Of a DNA stretch of 64,000 bases, positions 38,749 through 48,691 are shown in pieces; positions within the stretch are counted from its first letter, which is position 1; the number at the start of each line of letters is the position of its first letter. The notes under the pieces were generated by a model. The model saw nothing but the letters and a program-made list of their open reading frames with translations, was not told the origin of the DNA and searched no databases. The stretch comes from Fischerella thermalis PCC 7521 (GTDB taxonomy: Bacteria; Cyanobacteriota; Cyanobacteriia; Cyanobacteriales; Nostocaceae). The translations under genes were made by a program, and so were the position numbers. The stretch lies in NCBI RefSeq assembly GCF_000317225.1, contig NZ_AJLL01000037.1, positions 37,564 through 101,563 on the forward strand, read 5' to 3'.

Positions 38749-41700
38749 GTTTCAATCCCTAATAAGGATTTATTTGGCGTTGCTGAATCAAGATATGAAT
38801 TTACAATTCACGGGTATGACCAGACGTAGAGACGTAGCATTGCTACGTCTCTACAATGATTTGGCATCGAACTACAAAAATGTATGCACACATAATTCAT
38901 GACCAAATTCAGCAACGCCAATAGGGATTAATTTAAGTTGCAACAAAAAAACGTAACTGCGGTGGCAAGTAAACTCGAAGTTTCAATCCCTAATAGGGAT
39001 TAATTTAAGTTGCAACGAGGGCGGCATTCTCATCCCATCCATGAATTTTGAAATGTTTCAATCCCTAATAGGGATTAATTTAAGTTGCAACGCAACGCTC
39101 GTTGCTCGTATTTGAACCACAAAGGGCGTTTCAATCCCTAATAGGGATTAATTTAAGTTGCAACCAAGGAGTCAGTGGCTGAACCTGAGGCTGAACCTAG
39201 TTTCAATCCCTAATAGGGATTAATTTAAGTTGCAACGGGTTGTTAGCAAGCAAGGTGGTAATTTAATTTTTATGTTTCAATCCCTAATAGGGATTAATTT
39301 AAGTTGCAACTACTCCGGGCTTGCAAGCCCGGATGGGGATTAGAATCCTCCGTTTCAATCCCTAATAGGGATTAATTTAAGTTGCAACGCGATCGCGGAA
39401 CGTCTGTTGAATGTGAATTTTTTGTTTCAATCCCTAATAGGGATTAATTTAAGTTGCAACCCTTCCTTGTTTTTCATATAGAATAAAGTGCCGAGTTTCA
39501 ATCCCTAATAGGGATTAATTTAAGTTGCAACGATATCGGCAGTGGAATCAACTTCAAGCGCAAAGGTTTCAATCCCTAATAGGGATTAATTTAAGTTGCA
39601 ACGTGGTCTGGGGAATCTATTTCGTTGTGTCGGTTTCAATCCCTAATAGGGATTAATTTAAGTTGCAACGTGGGCGCTCGCTGCCATAGGGCAGGGAAAA
39701 TCAAATGCAGGTTTCAATCCCTAATAGGGATTAATTTAAGTTGCAACGCTATTTGTATTGCTTGTTAGTGCCGTACCATGTTTCAATCCCTAATAGGGAT
39801 TAATTTAAGTTGCAACCTACGATCAGGGGATTGTCTACCTGATCGATTACGTTTCAATCCCTAATAGGGATTAATTTAAGTTGCAACCTTCCCTGCACCA
39901 TCTGAGCATCCTTGGTCCCGAATACCCGGTTTCAATCCCTAATAGGGATTAATTTAAGTTGCAACATCGCGCACATGCGTGCCAGATGTTTTTTGATTGG
40001 TTTCAATCCCTAATAGGGATTAATTTAAGTTGCAACTTGACATCAATTTTCACTTCCTTCGCTCGCCCATTCTTAGTTTCAATCCCTAATAGGGATTAAT
40101 TTAAGTTGCAACCCCAACAGAAAAGCCCGGCGTCTAACCGGGCTGGGAGTTTCAATCCCTAATAGGGATTAATTTAAGTTGCAACGTGAGCGAGAAAATC
40201 AACACGCCCGAATCCGATGTTTCAATCCCTAATAGGGATTAATTTAAGTTGCAACCATACTCGATATCGGCGGCAATATCTTTCAAGCGGTTTCAATCCC
40301 TAATAGGGATTAATTTAAGTTGCAACCTTGTTAAGGATGATAGAAATGATCGTAAAACCGTTTCAATCCCTAATAGGGATTAATTTAAGTTGCAACCTCC
40401 ATCCATCGGAAGATACGTAATTCCCGGGGAGTGGTATGTTTCAATCCCTAATAGGGATTAATTTAAGTTGCAACTCTACCACCATACTCTTCTGGTTCAC
40501 AAAATTGGGCTATACCGTTTCAATCCCTAATAGGGATTAATTTAAGTTGCAACATCCTCACCTCCACCCAAGGTAAGTAATCCAGCTTGTTTCAATCCCT
40601 AATAGGGATTAATTTAAGTTGCAACAGCTTCTCTGTATGCTTTGGGAGACTGTAAGGGTTCGTTTCAATCCCTAATAGGGATTAATTTAAGTTGCAACAA
40701 ATCTAGGTCTCCTTGGTTGAGCGTGCCGGTCTTTCGTTTCAATCCCTAATAGGGATTAATTTAAGTTGCAACCACTTGCTGTTGGACCATCAATTCTGCC
40801 ACCTGCAGTTTCAATCCCTAATAGGGATTAATTTAAGTTGCAACGTTATGTTAGGGTTGAAAAGATTTTTTTGCTTGGTTTCAATCCCTAATAGGGATTA
40901 ATTTAAGTTGCAACTACTGACGGACGTCCGCGTCAAGTCTATTGTTTCCGTTTCAATCCCTAATAGGGATTAATTTAAGTTGCAACCGCCCCGGTTACCG
41001 AGCAGCAATTGCAAGCAGCTACTGTTTCAATCCCTAATAGGGATTAATTTAAGTTGCAACTGAAGTCCCTGACGCCCGCTAGGGACTTGCTGAGCACACA
41101 CTTGGTTTCAATCCCTAATAGGGATTAATTTAAGTTGCAACCAATGGAGGAAAGTCCCCTCATTTTCGAGGCGCGTTTCAATCCCTAATAGGGATTAATT
41201 TAAGTTGCAACCCATGGGCAGTGCGATGCCACGACCAACAGCACCAGGTTTCAATCCCTAATAGGGATTAATTTAAGTTGCAACCCGCGATCGCACCCAC
41301 AGGAGCTTCAGGCTCTTTCTCTTTAGTTTCAATCCCTAATAGGGATTAATTTAAGTTGCAACAATGATGTTGGGCACGATGTCTGGTTGCTCGCCGGTGT
41401 TTCAATCCCTAATAGGGATTAATTTAAGTTGCAACCCCCAGGGACGCTTGTGATCATGCCATTGTCGTTGTACACGTTTCAATCCCTAATAGGGATTAAT
41501 TTAAGTTGCAACTCTCAGCAACCAGCTCCGCCAAAGCATCGACATTCGCCGTTTCAATCCCTAATAGGGATTAATTTAAGTTGCAACCACCCAAAAGACT
41601 GCTTTAGTAGCATATCTTTGGGTTTCAATCCCTAATAGGGATTAATTTAAGTTGCAACAACTTGGCTGCTGATCTTAGCGCTCCAAATATTTTGTTTCAA

Positions 41701-44268
41701 TCCCTAATAGGGATTAATTTAAGTTGCAACTGAATTATCAATTGCTTTTATTTGCTCTTCAATTTGCGTTTCAATCCCTAATAGGGATTAATTTAAGTTG
41801 CAACCTGGTTTTGATCCTTGGGGGATTTCAAGTAATCGTTTCAATCCCTAATAGGGATTAATTTAAGTTGCAACGCGATCGCATTTTCAATCCTGGTTTT
41901 GAAATTTGTAGTGTTTCAATCCCTAATAGGGATTAATTTAAGTTGCAACGGGTGTCCTGCACTAGCTTTTTGGCTTTGTCAAAGGTTTCAATCCCTAATA
42001 GGGATTAATTTAAGTTGCAACCTGCGGGCATTGTACCAGTCCCGTTTTTCTCCTTGGTTTCAATCCCTAATAGGGATTAATTTAAGTTGCAACAGTTTTA
42101 TAGTTATATAGTCATTTGTGTGTCCCTAGTTTCAATCCCTAATAGGGATTAATTTAAGTTGCAACAGGTCTGACTGCTACCGTCAGTTTGCATTAGGTTG
42201 ATGTTTCAATCCCTAATAGGGATTAATTTAAGTTGCAACGCCACAAACGACAAGGCAAATGCCATCATGAAGGCTGTGTTTCAATCCCTAATAGGGATTA
42301 ATTTAAGTTGCAACCACTGAGAATTGGTAAATACACAGATGAATTTGCCAATGTTTCAATCCCTAATAGGGATTAATTTAAGTTGCAACTCTTCCAGATA
42401 GACTTTCCAGAAGTGATATAGGGTTTCAATCCCTAATAGGGATTAATTTAAGTTGCAACTCCCATCACTGTATAAAGTTCCGTAATAATCCTGGTTGTTT
42501 CAATCCCTAATAGGGATTAATTTAAGTTGCAACGTCCTGAGATTTTGCAGGATCTATATCCACTGTTTGGTTTCAATCCCTAATAGGGATTAATTTAAGT
42601 TGCAACCTTAGTATATCAAATGTATCCATGCATGAATTGTTTCAATCCCTAATAGGGATTAATTTAAGTTGCAACCCAGCCATCCCGGAGCATGGCGACT
42701 GGTACTAAGAAGCTCCAGTTTCAATCCCTAATAGGGATTAATTTAAGTTGCAACCTTGGATAAGGGAATTCCTACAAAGGGAATTCCTGCAAGGTTTCAA
42801 TCCCTAATAGGGATTAATTTAAGTTGCAACTCTCCTTTGAAATTTTTTATGTCGCTGTGAATTGGGTTTCAATCCCTAATAGGGATTAATTTAAGTTGCA
42901 ACAAAATGATGATGGACTACAAGAGAGCCTACACAGTTTCAATCCCTAATAGGGATTAATTTAAGTTGCAACTTCTTTTTTAGCCAAGGGGCGGTCAAGC
43001 CCGTGCCGTGTTTCAATCCCTAATAGGGATTAATTTAAGTTGCAACCGTGGAATCCCGATCGATTAAGCGTCCGCAATTGAGCGTTTCAATCCCTAATAG
43101 GGATTAATTTAAGTTGCAACCTTTTCCGAGCTTAGCTTCCCCAGTTGAAGATTTAAGTTTCAATCCCTAATAGGGATTAATTTAAGTTGCAACGGCTATA
43201 AAGCCGGATTGGGTATTGTTTCCATTCGTTTCAATCCCTAATAGGGATTAATTTAAGTTGCAACTCATCTCGTGGATCATACCAAGCGAAGGTTCGATGT
43301 TTCAATCCCTAATAGGGATTAATTTAAGTTGCAACTTTCGGACGAACAATTTGATCAGTTCAATTATTCTGTTTCAATCCCTAATAGGGATTAATTTAAG
43401 TTGCAACCCAATGAATTCGGGTACAAAAGTCGGGTTGCACGACTGTTTCAATCCCTAATAGGGATTAATTTAAGTTGCAACCCGGCTTTTAGAAAAGATT
43501 GATTAAGTAGCCTTAAAAGGCGTTTCAATCCCTAATAGGGATTAATTTAAGTTGCAACGTTGGTGTGTGGTATCACATTGCTGTTACATACGTTTCAATC
43601 CCTAATAGGGATTAATTTAAGTTGCAACATCTGCAATACTGCTACTAGCCATAGTTGCAGCCGTTTCAATCCCTAATAGGGATTAATTTAAGTTGCAACT
43701 GGTTGATACGCCCTCACTTCGTGAGTGTATTTGTTGTTTCAATCCCTAATAGGGATTAATTTAAGTTGCAACCCTGTCAAGGTCGTCTCGTTGTTTGGTT
43801 GAGCTGTTTCAATCCCTAATAGGGATTAATTTAAGTTGCAACGCTTTGGTGATTGTCGATTAGTGAAAGCCTATGGCGTTTCAATCCCTAATAGGGATTA
43901 ATTTAAGTTGCAACCAACGCAGGCTCTTCTACTACCGTGGTTTCTACGTTTCAATCCCTAATAGGGATTAATTTAAGTTGCAACGGTGGAAGAAATATCA
44001 ACGTCACAAAGAAATCAGTTTCAATCCCTAATAGGGATTAATTTAAGTTGCAACAAAAAATTCAAAGCCCAATCTTGTAGATACAAGAGTTTCAATCCCT
44101 AATAGGGATTAATTTAAGTTGCAACTTCAGAAATTCGCTGGTGCCGGATCTCTCGCCGCCGTTTCAATCCCTAATAGGGATTAATTTAAGTTGCAACTTT
44201 CTAAATTTTGAAATATCAAAGGATTACCGTAGTTTCAATCCCTAATAGGGATTAATTTAAGTTGCAAC
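38749..44268 (-). CRISPR. CRISPR array: 73 intact 37-bp repeats plus one MITE-disrupted terminal repeat
   Basis: The repeat as read on the plus strand starts GTTTCAATCCC, has the palindromic core AATCCCTAATAGGGATT and ends AATTTAAGTTGCAAC. Intact copies run from 38980-39016 to 44232-44268 and look identical by eye. Spacers are 30-44 nt, mostly 34-38. On the minus strand the repeat ends in ATTGAAAC, the 8-nt 5' handle of mature crRNAs in type I and III systems, so the array is transcribed on the minus strand. The first copy on the left (38749) has mismatches and is split by an insertion, as expected at the old, leader-distal end; 38920-38944 holds its right part. Including it there are 73 spacers. 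No cas gene is in the window, so the type cannot be set; I-D, I-B or III are plausible for such repeats. Confidence 0.98.
38776..38919. mobile_element. 144-bp MITE-like element inside the last CRISPR repeat
   Basis: Perfect 13-bp terminal inverted repeats GGCGTTGCTGAAT (38776-38788) and ATTCAGCAACGCC (38907-38919), which continue imperfectly to ATGAATT on both sides. There is no coding capacity. In the middle is a TAGAGACG palindrome (GTAGAGACGTAGCA at 38826-38839 and its complement at 38841-38854). The flanks both contain CRISPR-repeat positions 13-27 (with two mismatches on the left), so the repeat was split by the insertion and 15 nt appear on both sides. Confidence 0.85.
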
Positions 44269-44704
44269 TGCTCAATTCAGAAGCCTTGCTGTATTTGGTT
44301 TTCAAGGTTCAGTGGTGCAGACCTAGAGTAAATATAGCGTTTCAGCCATCGGAATGTCAAGGGCGGAGAAGAAAAAATAGGCTCAAAACCTTGTCTGGCA
44401 AGCATTTCACAATTGGTGCAAACCCCTTTTGGACTTAGAAGCATTCAAAAGCAGAACTGGTAGGGCTTCCAGCGATTAAAATTCACCTGCTCCAAAAAAC
44501 ACCTACAGGTTTGCACCAATCAAGCCTAAGTAGCCTAGGGCGATCGCCATAACACTAGGACTTCAAAATCGATTTTTCTTTGTGTCTTTGTGGCTTTGTG
44601 GTTCAAAAAAGATACTCAACCACACACCCCAAATAAAATCACAACATCATCCATACATCCCCACCCTACTATATTTTAAGTAGAGTTTTTCACGGGAGAC
44701 ACTT
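44269..44704 (-). other. CRISPR leader region
   Basis: No coding frame. The stretch next to the first-transcribed repeat is where new spacers should be added. It holds the promoter at 44331-44360 and, further out, an inverted pair ATTGGTGCAAACC (44412-44424) and GGTTTGCACCAAT (44508-44520). The latter could be binding sites for a regulator or integration host factor-like protein (inference). The last part contains the TatA ribosome site. Confidence 0.75.
44331..44360 (-). promoter_or_regulatory. Sigma70-type promoter of the CRISPR array
   Basis: On the minus strand: -35 TTGACA (complement of 44355-44360), 18-bp spacer, -10 TATATT (complement of 44331-44336). Both boxes are essentially consensus. 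The start site should lie near 44324, leaving about 55 nt of leader RNA before the first repeat at 44268. Confidence 0.82.
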
Positions 44705-44884
44705 ATGTTTGGACTGGGATGGACAGAAGTAGGGGTAATCGCGATCGTCGCCTTGTTAATTTTTGGACCGAAAAAAATCCCCGAACTCGGAAGCGCACTA
44801 GGCAAAACCTTGCGGGGTTTTAAAGAAGAAATGAATAAAACCACAACTGATGAGGATAGTAACTCCGAAGAAGAAGAAAAATAA
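44705..44884 (+). CDS. tatA: TatA/E-type Sec-independent protein translocase subunit
   Basis: 59 aa. The ATG at 44705 is preceded by GGAG at 7 nt. The layout is that of TatA: a short N-terminal helix FGLGWTEVGVIAIVALLIF, the hinge FGPKKIPELG with the conserved Phe-Gly-Pro, an amphipathic helix ALGKTLRGFKEEMNK and an acidic tail (DEDSNSEEEEK). It forms, with TatC, the pore for folded proteins with twin-Arg signals in plasma and thylakoid membranes. tatC is in this window at 60082 but not linked. The protein is slightly shorter than usual. Confidence 0.93.
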   Translation: MFGLGWTEVGVIAIVALLIFGPKKIPELGSALGKTLRGFKEEMNKTTTDEDSNSEEEEK

Positions 44885-44889
44885 AAATA

Positions 44890-44952
44890 GTCATTTGTTC
44901 TTGGTCATTAGTCCTTTGTGTTTACAAATGACCAATGACAAATGACCATTGA
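44890..44952. terminator. Inverted repeat between convergent tatA and cphA
   Basis: GTCATTTGT and TTGGTCATT on the left pair with ACAAATGAC and AATGACCAA on the right around GTGTTTAC. Stems are built from the TGACAAATGACCA short repeat that is also found near 53330. It is a plausible bidirectional terminator with no clear T-run. Confidence 0.5.
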
Positions 44953-47655
44953 CTAAATAATTGAATTGACAATAGATGAAGTCACACCCATATGAGCATC
45001 TACAGTTGCGGGGGTGGTATTTTGTTGGGAAACTTCTTCTTTCACAACACCACGCGCCTTAATCAACTTGATGGCACGATTGACGCTTTCTGGCAAGATT
45101 ACCACCAAACTGTTCTCAGGGGCAATATCCAAGGCTTTGTTAATGGCTTGGGTTTCATCGAGAATTGCTTCAAATTCGTAATTAGGGTTGACTTGCTTAA
45201 TACCTTGAATAATTAATTCCGCAGCCGAACCGCGCGCCCTACCTCTGGTGTCGTCATCTTCTTTGACAATTACGTAGTCAAAAATTTCGGCTGACAACTT
45301 ACCCAAAGCTACAAAGTCTTGATCACGCCGATCGCCAGGTCCACCTATAACACCAATGCGATCGCCATTTGTCCAGTTGCGGACAAAGGAACCTAAAGCT
45401 TCGTAACTATGGGGATTGTGGGCATAATCTACCAAAGCGTGGAAGTTACCCAAGTTAAACAAGTTCATCCGTCCTGGTGTTTGACTTACCGAAGCCCGGA
45501 ATGTATTTAAGCCAGCCCGAATTTGCTCAATTGACACATTTTGCACAAACGCCGCTAAGGAAGCTGCCAAAGCGTTGGCAATCATAAATGGGGCCCGTCC
45601 ACCCATTGTCAGGGGAATATTTTCTGCCCGTTCGATGCGGTGCGTCCAATCACCTTTTAATATTGACAAAAAGCCATTTTCGTACACTGCTGCAACTGCA
45701 CCCTTTTGGATGTGGTTTCGCACCAATTCCGATTCTGGGTTCATAGTGAAGTAGGCAATATTGGCTTTTGTTCGTTCTGCGATCGCAGCCACGCGGGGAT
45801 CATCGGCGTTAAGAACAGCGTAGCCATCAGGATAAACGGCTTCGGCAACCACACTCTTGAGATGTGCCAACTGGTCGATTGTGTCAATGTCACCAATACC
45901 CAAGTGATCAGCAGCAACATTTAACACTACACCGACATTGGCAGCTTCAAAGGCCAAGCCAGAGCGGAGAATCCCGCCCCTAGCGGTTTCCAAAACTGCT
46001 ACTTCAACTGTCGGGTCTTGCAAAATTAACTGAGCGCTTTGTGGGCCTGTGTTGTCCCCGACTTCTACTAAGTAATCACCGATATAAGTTCCGTCTGTGG
46101 TCGTATAACCTACTACCTTACCTGTCTGTTTGTAGATGTGAGCCAGGAGGCGGGTAGTGGTCGTCTTGCCATTTGTACCCGTGACACTCAAAATCGGAAT
46201 CCGGCTAGCTTGTTCGTTGGGGAACAGCATATCAATCACTGCTCCTGCAACGTTACGGGGGGTGCCTTGACTGGGGGCAACATGCATCCGGAAGCCGGGA
46301 GCAGCATTGACTTCCACAATTACACCATCAACCTCTCGTAAGGGGCGGCTAATATCCGATGTGACAATATCAATGCCGGCGATATCTAAACCGATAATCT
46401 TGACGATACGCTGGGCTAACCAAACGTTTTCTGGGTGAATTTCATCTGTTCTATCTACAGCAATACCACCCGTACTTAAGTTTGCCGTTGCCCGTAAATA
46501 GCAAATTTCGTCTTTCGCTAATACACTGTCGAGGGTGTAACCTTGCCTTTCCAGTAACTGATAACTGGTACGATCTAGTTCAATTTTGGTGAGAACTTTA
46601 TCATGTCCCTCACCACGATTTGGGTCTTTATTGGTTTCCTCTATCAATTCCGCAATGGTAGATCTGCCATCACCAACCACATGAGCAGGTACACGTTCCG
46701 CAACTGCCACTACTTTGCCGTCTACAACCAAGACTCGATGGTCACGTCCCTTGTAATACCGCTCTACAATAATTGAGCGAGAAATTTGTCTGGCGGCGTC
46801 GTAGGCTACCTCTGCTTCTTCCCAATTTTGGATGTCGATGGTGATGCCACGCCCGTGATTTCCGTCTAAGGGTTTAATAACAATGGGATAGCCTCCAACA
46901 TATTCAATTGCCTCTGGCAAATCGTCCAAAAAGTTAATTACCGTACCTTTGGGAACTGGTACTCCTGCATTTGCGAGTATGCGTTTGGTGGCTTCTTTGT
47001 CGCAAGCTAGTTCTACTCCCAAGATACCGGTGTTATCGGTCATGGTTGCTTGCATCCGCTTTTGGTTGACACCATAGCCCAGTTGAATTAAGAAGCGTGC
47101 CCCTAGTTGCATCCAGGGAATACCTCTTTTTTCAGCTTCTTTGACGATTGACTCTGTGGAAGGTCCCAAGGCTGCATCACGCCATAAGTCTTTCAGGTCT
47201 TGTAAATCTTGTTCTAGCTCCGCCTTTGGATAACGACCTCGGTCAACAATACTTTGGCACAGCCGGACTGCGGCTCTACCTGCATAGCGTCCGGCTTCCT
47301 CATTTAGATACTCAAAGACGACTTGGTAAACACCCGATGTAGACGTTTCCCGAGTACGACCGAAACCGACGTGCATACCGGCTAATTCTTGCAGTTCTAA
47401 GGCGACATGTTCCACAATGTGACCCATCATGGTGCCTTCGCGTACTCGCATCAAAAAACCACCACGACAGCCAGGCGAGCAGTAGTGACCTTCCAGACTA
47501 GGCAGAGCCTCAACTAGTCCTTCATAAAAGCCAGGGATTTCATTCGAGGGCGTCTCGGCAAGATTTTCTAGATCAAGGCGCATGACGATCAGCTTGTGGC
47601 GTCGAATGCTCCAGTAGTTGGGGCCGCGTAAGGTCTGGATTTTGAGGATTCTCAT
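44953..47655 (-). CDS. cphA: Cyanophycin synthetase
   Basis: 900 aa from the ATG at 47655 (MRILKIQTLRGPNYWSIRR, the typical N-terminus); an upstream in-frame start at 47685 adds ten unlikely residues. It polymerises aspartate and arginine into the storage polymer multi-L-arginyl-poly-L-aspartate, using ATP. The N-terminal domain is followed by an ATP-grasp module (about residues 215-480; VIKPLDGNHGRGITIDI and VEVNAAPGFRMH) that adds Asp, then a Mur-ligase-like module from about residue 490 with the P-loop TGTNGKTTTTR, and VDYAHNPHSYEAL and GGPGDRRDQD, that adds Arg. All three modules are complete. cphB lies upstream at 172 bp on the same strand; the two are probably co-transcribed. Confidence 0.97.
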   Translation of the reverse strand: MRILKIQTLRGPNYWSIRRHKLIVMRLDLENLAETPSNEIPGFYEGLVEALPSLEGHYCSPGCRGGFLMRVREGTMMGHIVEHVALELQELAGMHVGFGRTRETSTSGVYQVVFEYLNEEAGRYAGRAAVRLCQSIVDRGRYPKAELEQDLQDLKDLWRDAALGPSTESIVKEAEKRGIPWMQLGARFLIQLGYGVNQKRMQATMTDNTGILGVELACDKEATKRILANAGVPVPKGTVINFLDDLPEAIEYVGGYPIVIKPLDGNHGRGITIDIQNWEEAEVAYDAARQISRSIIVERYYKGRDHRVLVVDGKVVAVAERVPAHVVGDGRSTIAELIEETNKDPNRGEGHDKVLTKIELDRTSYQLLERQGYTLDSVLAKDEICYLRATANLSTGGIAVDRTDEIHPENVWLAQRIVKIIGLDIAGIDIVTSDISRPLREVDGVIVEVNAAPGFRMHVAPSQGTPRNVAGAVIDMLFPNEQASRIPILSVTGTNGKTTTTRLLAHIYKQTGKVVGYTTTDGTYIGDYLVEVGDNTGPQSAQLILQDPTVEVAVLETARGGILRSGLAFEAANVGVVLNVAADHLGIGDIDTIDQLAHLKSVVAEAVYPDGYAVLNADDPRVAAIAERTKANIAYFTMNPESELVRNHIQKGAVAAVYENGFLSILKGDWTHRIERAENIPLTMGGRAPFMIANALAASLAAFVQNVSIEQIRAGLNTFRASVSQTPGRMNLFNLGNFHALVDYAHNPHSYEALGSFVRNWTNGDRIGVIGGPGDRRDQDFVALGKLSAEIFDYVIVKEDDDTRGRARGSAAELIIQGIKQVNPNYEFEAILDETQAINKALDIAPENSLVVILPESVNRAIKLIKARGVVKEEVSQQNTTPATVDAHMGVTSSIVNSII

Positions 47656-47827
47656 GGGAATAGGTAGATGGAGATTCGGAACCAAAATTCTAGTTTCTTA
47701 CTGAAATTGACCGCCAAACTGTTCATGGTAAACAGTTTTTTTCTTCTTACATCGTAGTACTCTCATTTTTCTGCTGCAACGTAGAATTGCGCGATCAACT
47801 CAGTGTAACTCCAGATACTTAAGTCCG

Positions 47828-48691
47828 TCAGTTGGAGATGCGGTAGACAGCAGGTAAAACAGTGCGTTGGTAAAGGTGGAAGCGATCGCCATGACTGAGA
47901 ATGTGTAGGCGCAAATTGTGAAGATTCAAAGGTTCAGTTGCTCCCACATGGGGTTCGTTTGTGTGAGTGACTTCGGTCGGGTCTATTATTGTAACTGAAC
48001 CCTTGCCCAAAACTTGTAACCAACCATCGCGTTCAAACAGCGCACAAGTGTCTTCATCAATGCCAATCCCCAGACGATCTGGGTGAGAAGCGATCGCACT
48101 CATCAAACGTCCCATACGATTACGATTGTTAAAATGTTGGTCTACAATCACCTCAGGGATAAATCCCAAACCAGTAGCCATATCCACCAGGGAACGATTG
48201 GGTGACTCACCACTACCACCGCCTGCTATCATGTGATGTCCCATGACAGCCGCACCTGCGCTAGTACCTGCGAGAGTTAGTTCTCCAGATCTAACTCGCT
48301 GCCGGATAATATCCATTGCTGGTGTGTCTGATAAGACACCACACAATCGCAATTGATCACCTCCTGTTAAAAAAACCCCGGTACAAGCTTCCAGGGACTG
48401 TTGGTAATCACGGTATTCACACTGCTCCCTTTCTCGTATGTCCAGAAGCTCAACTTTTTTAGCACCCATATCCTCAAAAATACGGATATAGCGACCACCG
48501 ATGATAGAGGGTTCACGAGAGGCAGAGGGAATAATTGCTATGTGGGCGTCATTAGCACCAGCACGAGCAAAAAAAGTCCGCAAAATCTCGCGGCCATGGA
48601 CTTTGTCTTCTGCGCCTCCGATCACCAGAACGGCAGTTTTTGTTGCTTGGGGTGTCCTCATTTCCAGCAATTTAGCTTGTAATTCCGGCAT
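47828..48691 (-). CDS. cphB: Cyanophycinase
   Basis: 287 aa; the ATG at 48691 has AGGAGA 7 nt upstream. It cleaves cyanophycin to beta-Asp-Arg dipeptides. It is a serine peptidase of the S51 fold: LTGGDQLRL, then LAGTSAGAAVMG with the nucleophile Ser, and VDQHFNNRNRMGRLM with the active-site and substrate His. GIGIDEDTCAL and GSVTI close the domain. Gene order cphB-cphA is the usual cyanobacterial one. A 1.1-kb gene-free region with several repeats precedes it. Confidence 0.96.
   Translation of the reverse strand: MPELQAKLLEMRTPQATKTAVLVIGGAEDKVHGREILRTFFARAGANDAHIAIIPSASREPSIIGGRYIRIFEDMGAKKVELLDIREREQCEYRDYQQSLEACTGVFLTGGDQLRLCGVLSDTPAMDIIRQRVRSGELTLAGTSAGAAVMGHHMIAGGGSGESPNRSLVDMATGLGFIPEVIVDQHFNNRNRMGRLMSAIASHPDRLGIGIDEDTCALFERDGWLQVLGKGSVTIIDPTEVTHTNEPHVGATEPLNLHNLRLHILSHGDRFHLYQRTVLPAVYRISN

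Noticed and set aside
38776..38919. MITE considered as an ordinary spacer or a degenerate repeat-spacer unit
   Set aside because: At 144 bp it is far longer than any spacer and has perfect terminal inverted repeats.
40713..43458. Plus-strand frames within the CRISPR array containing FQSLIGINLSCN
   Set aside because: They are translations of the repeat unit, not proteins.
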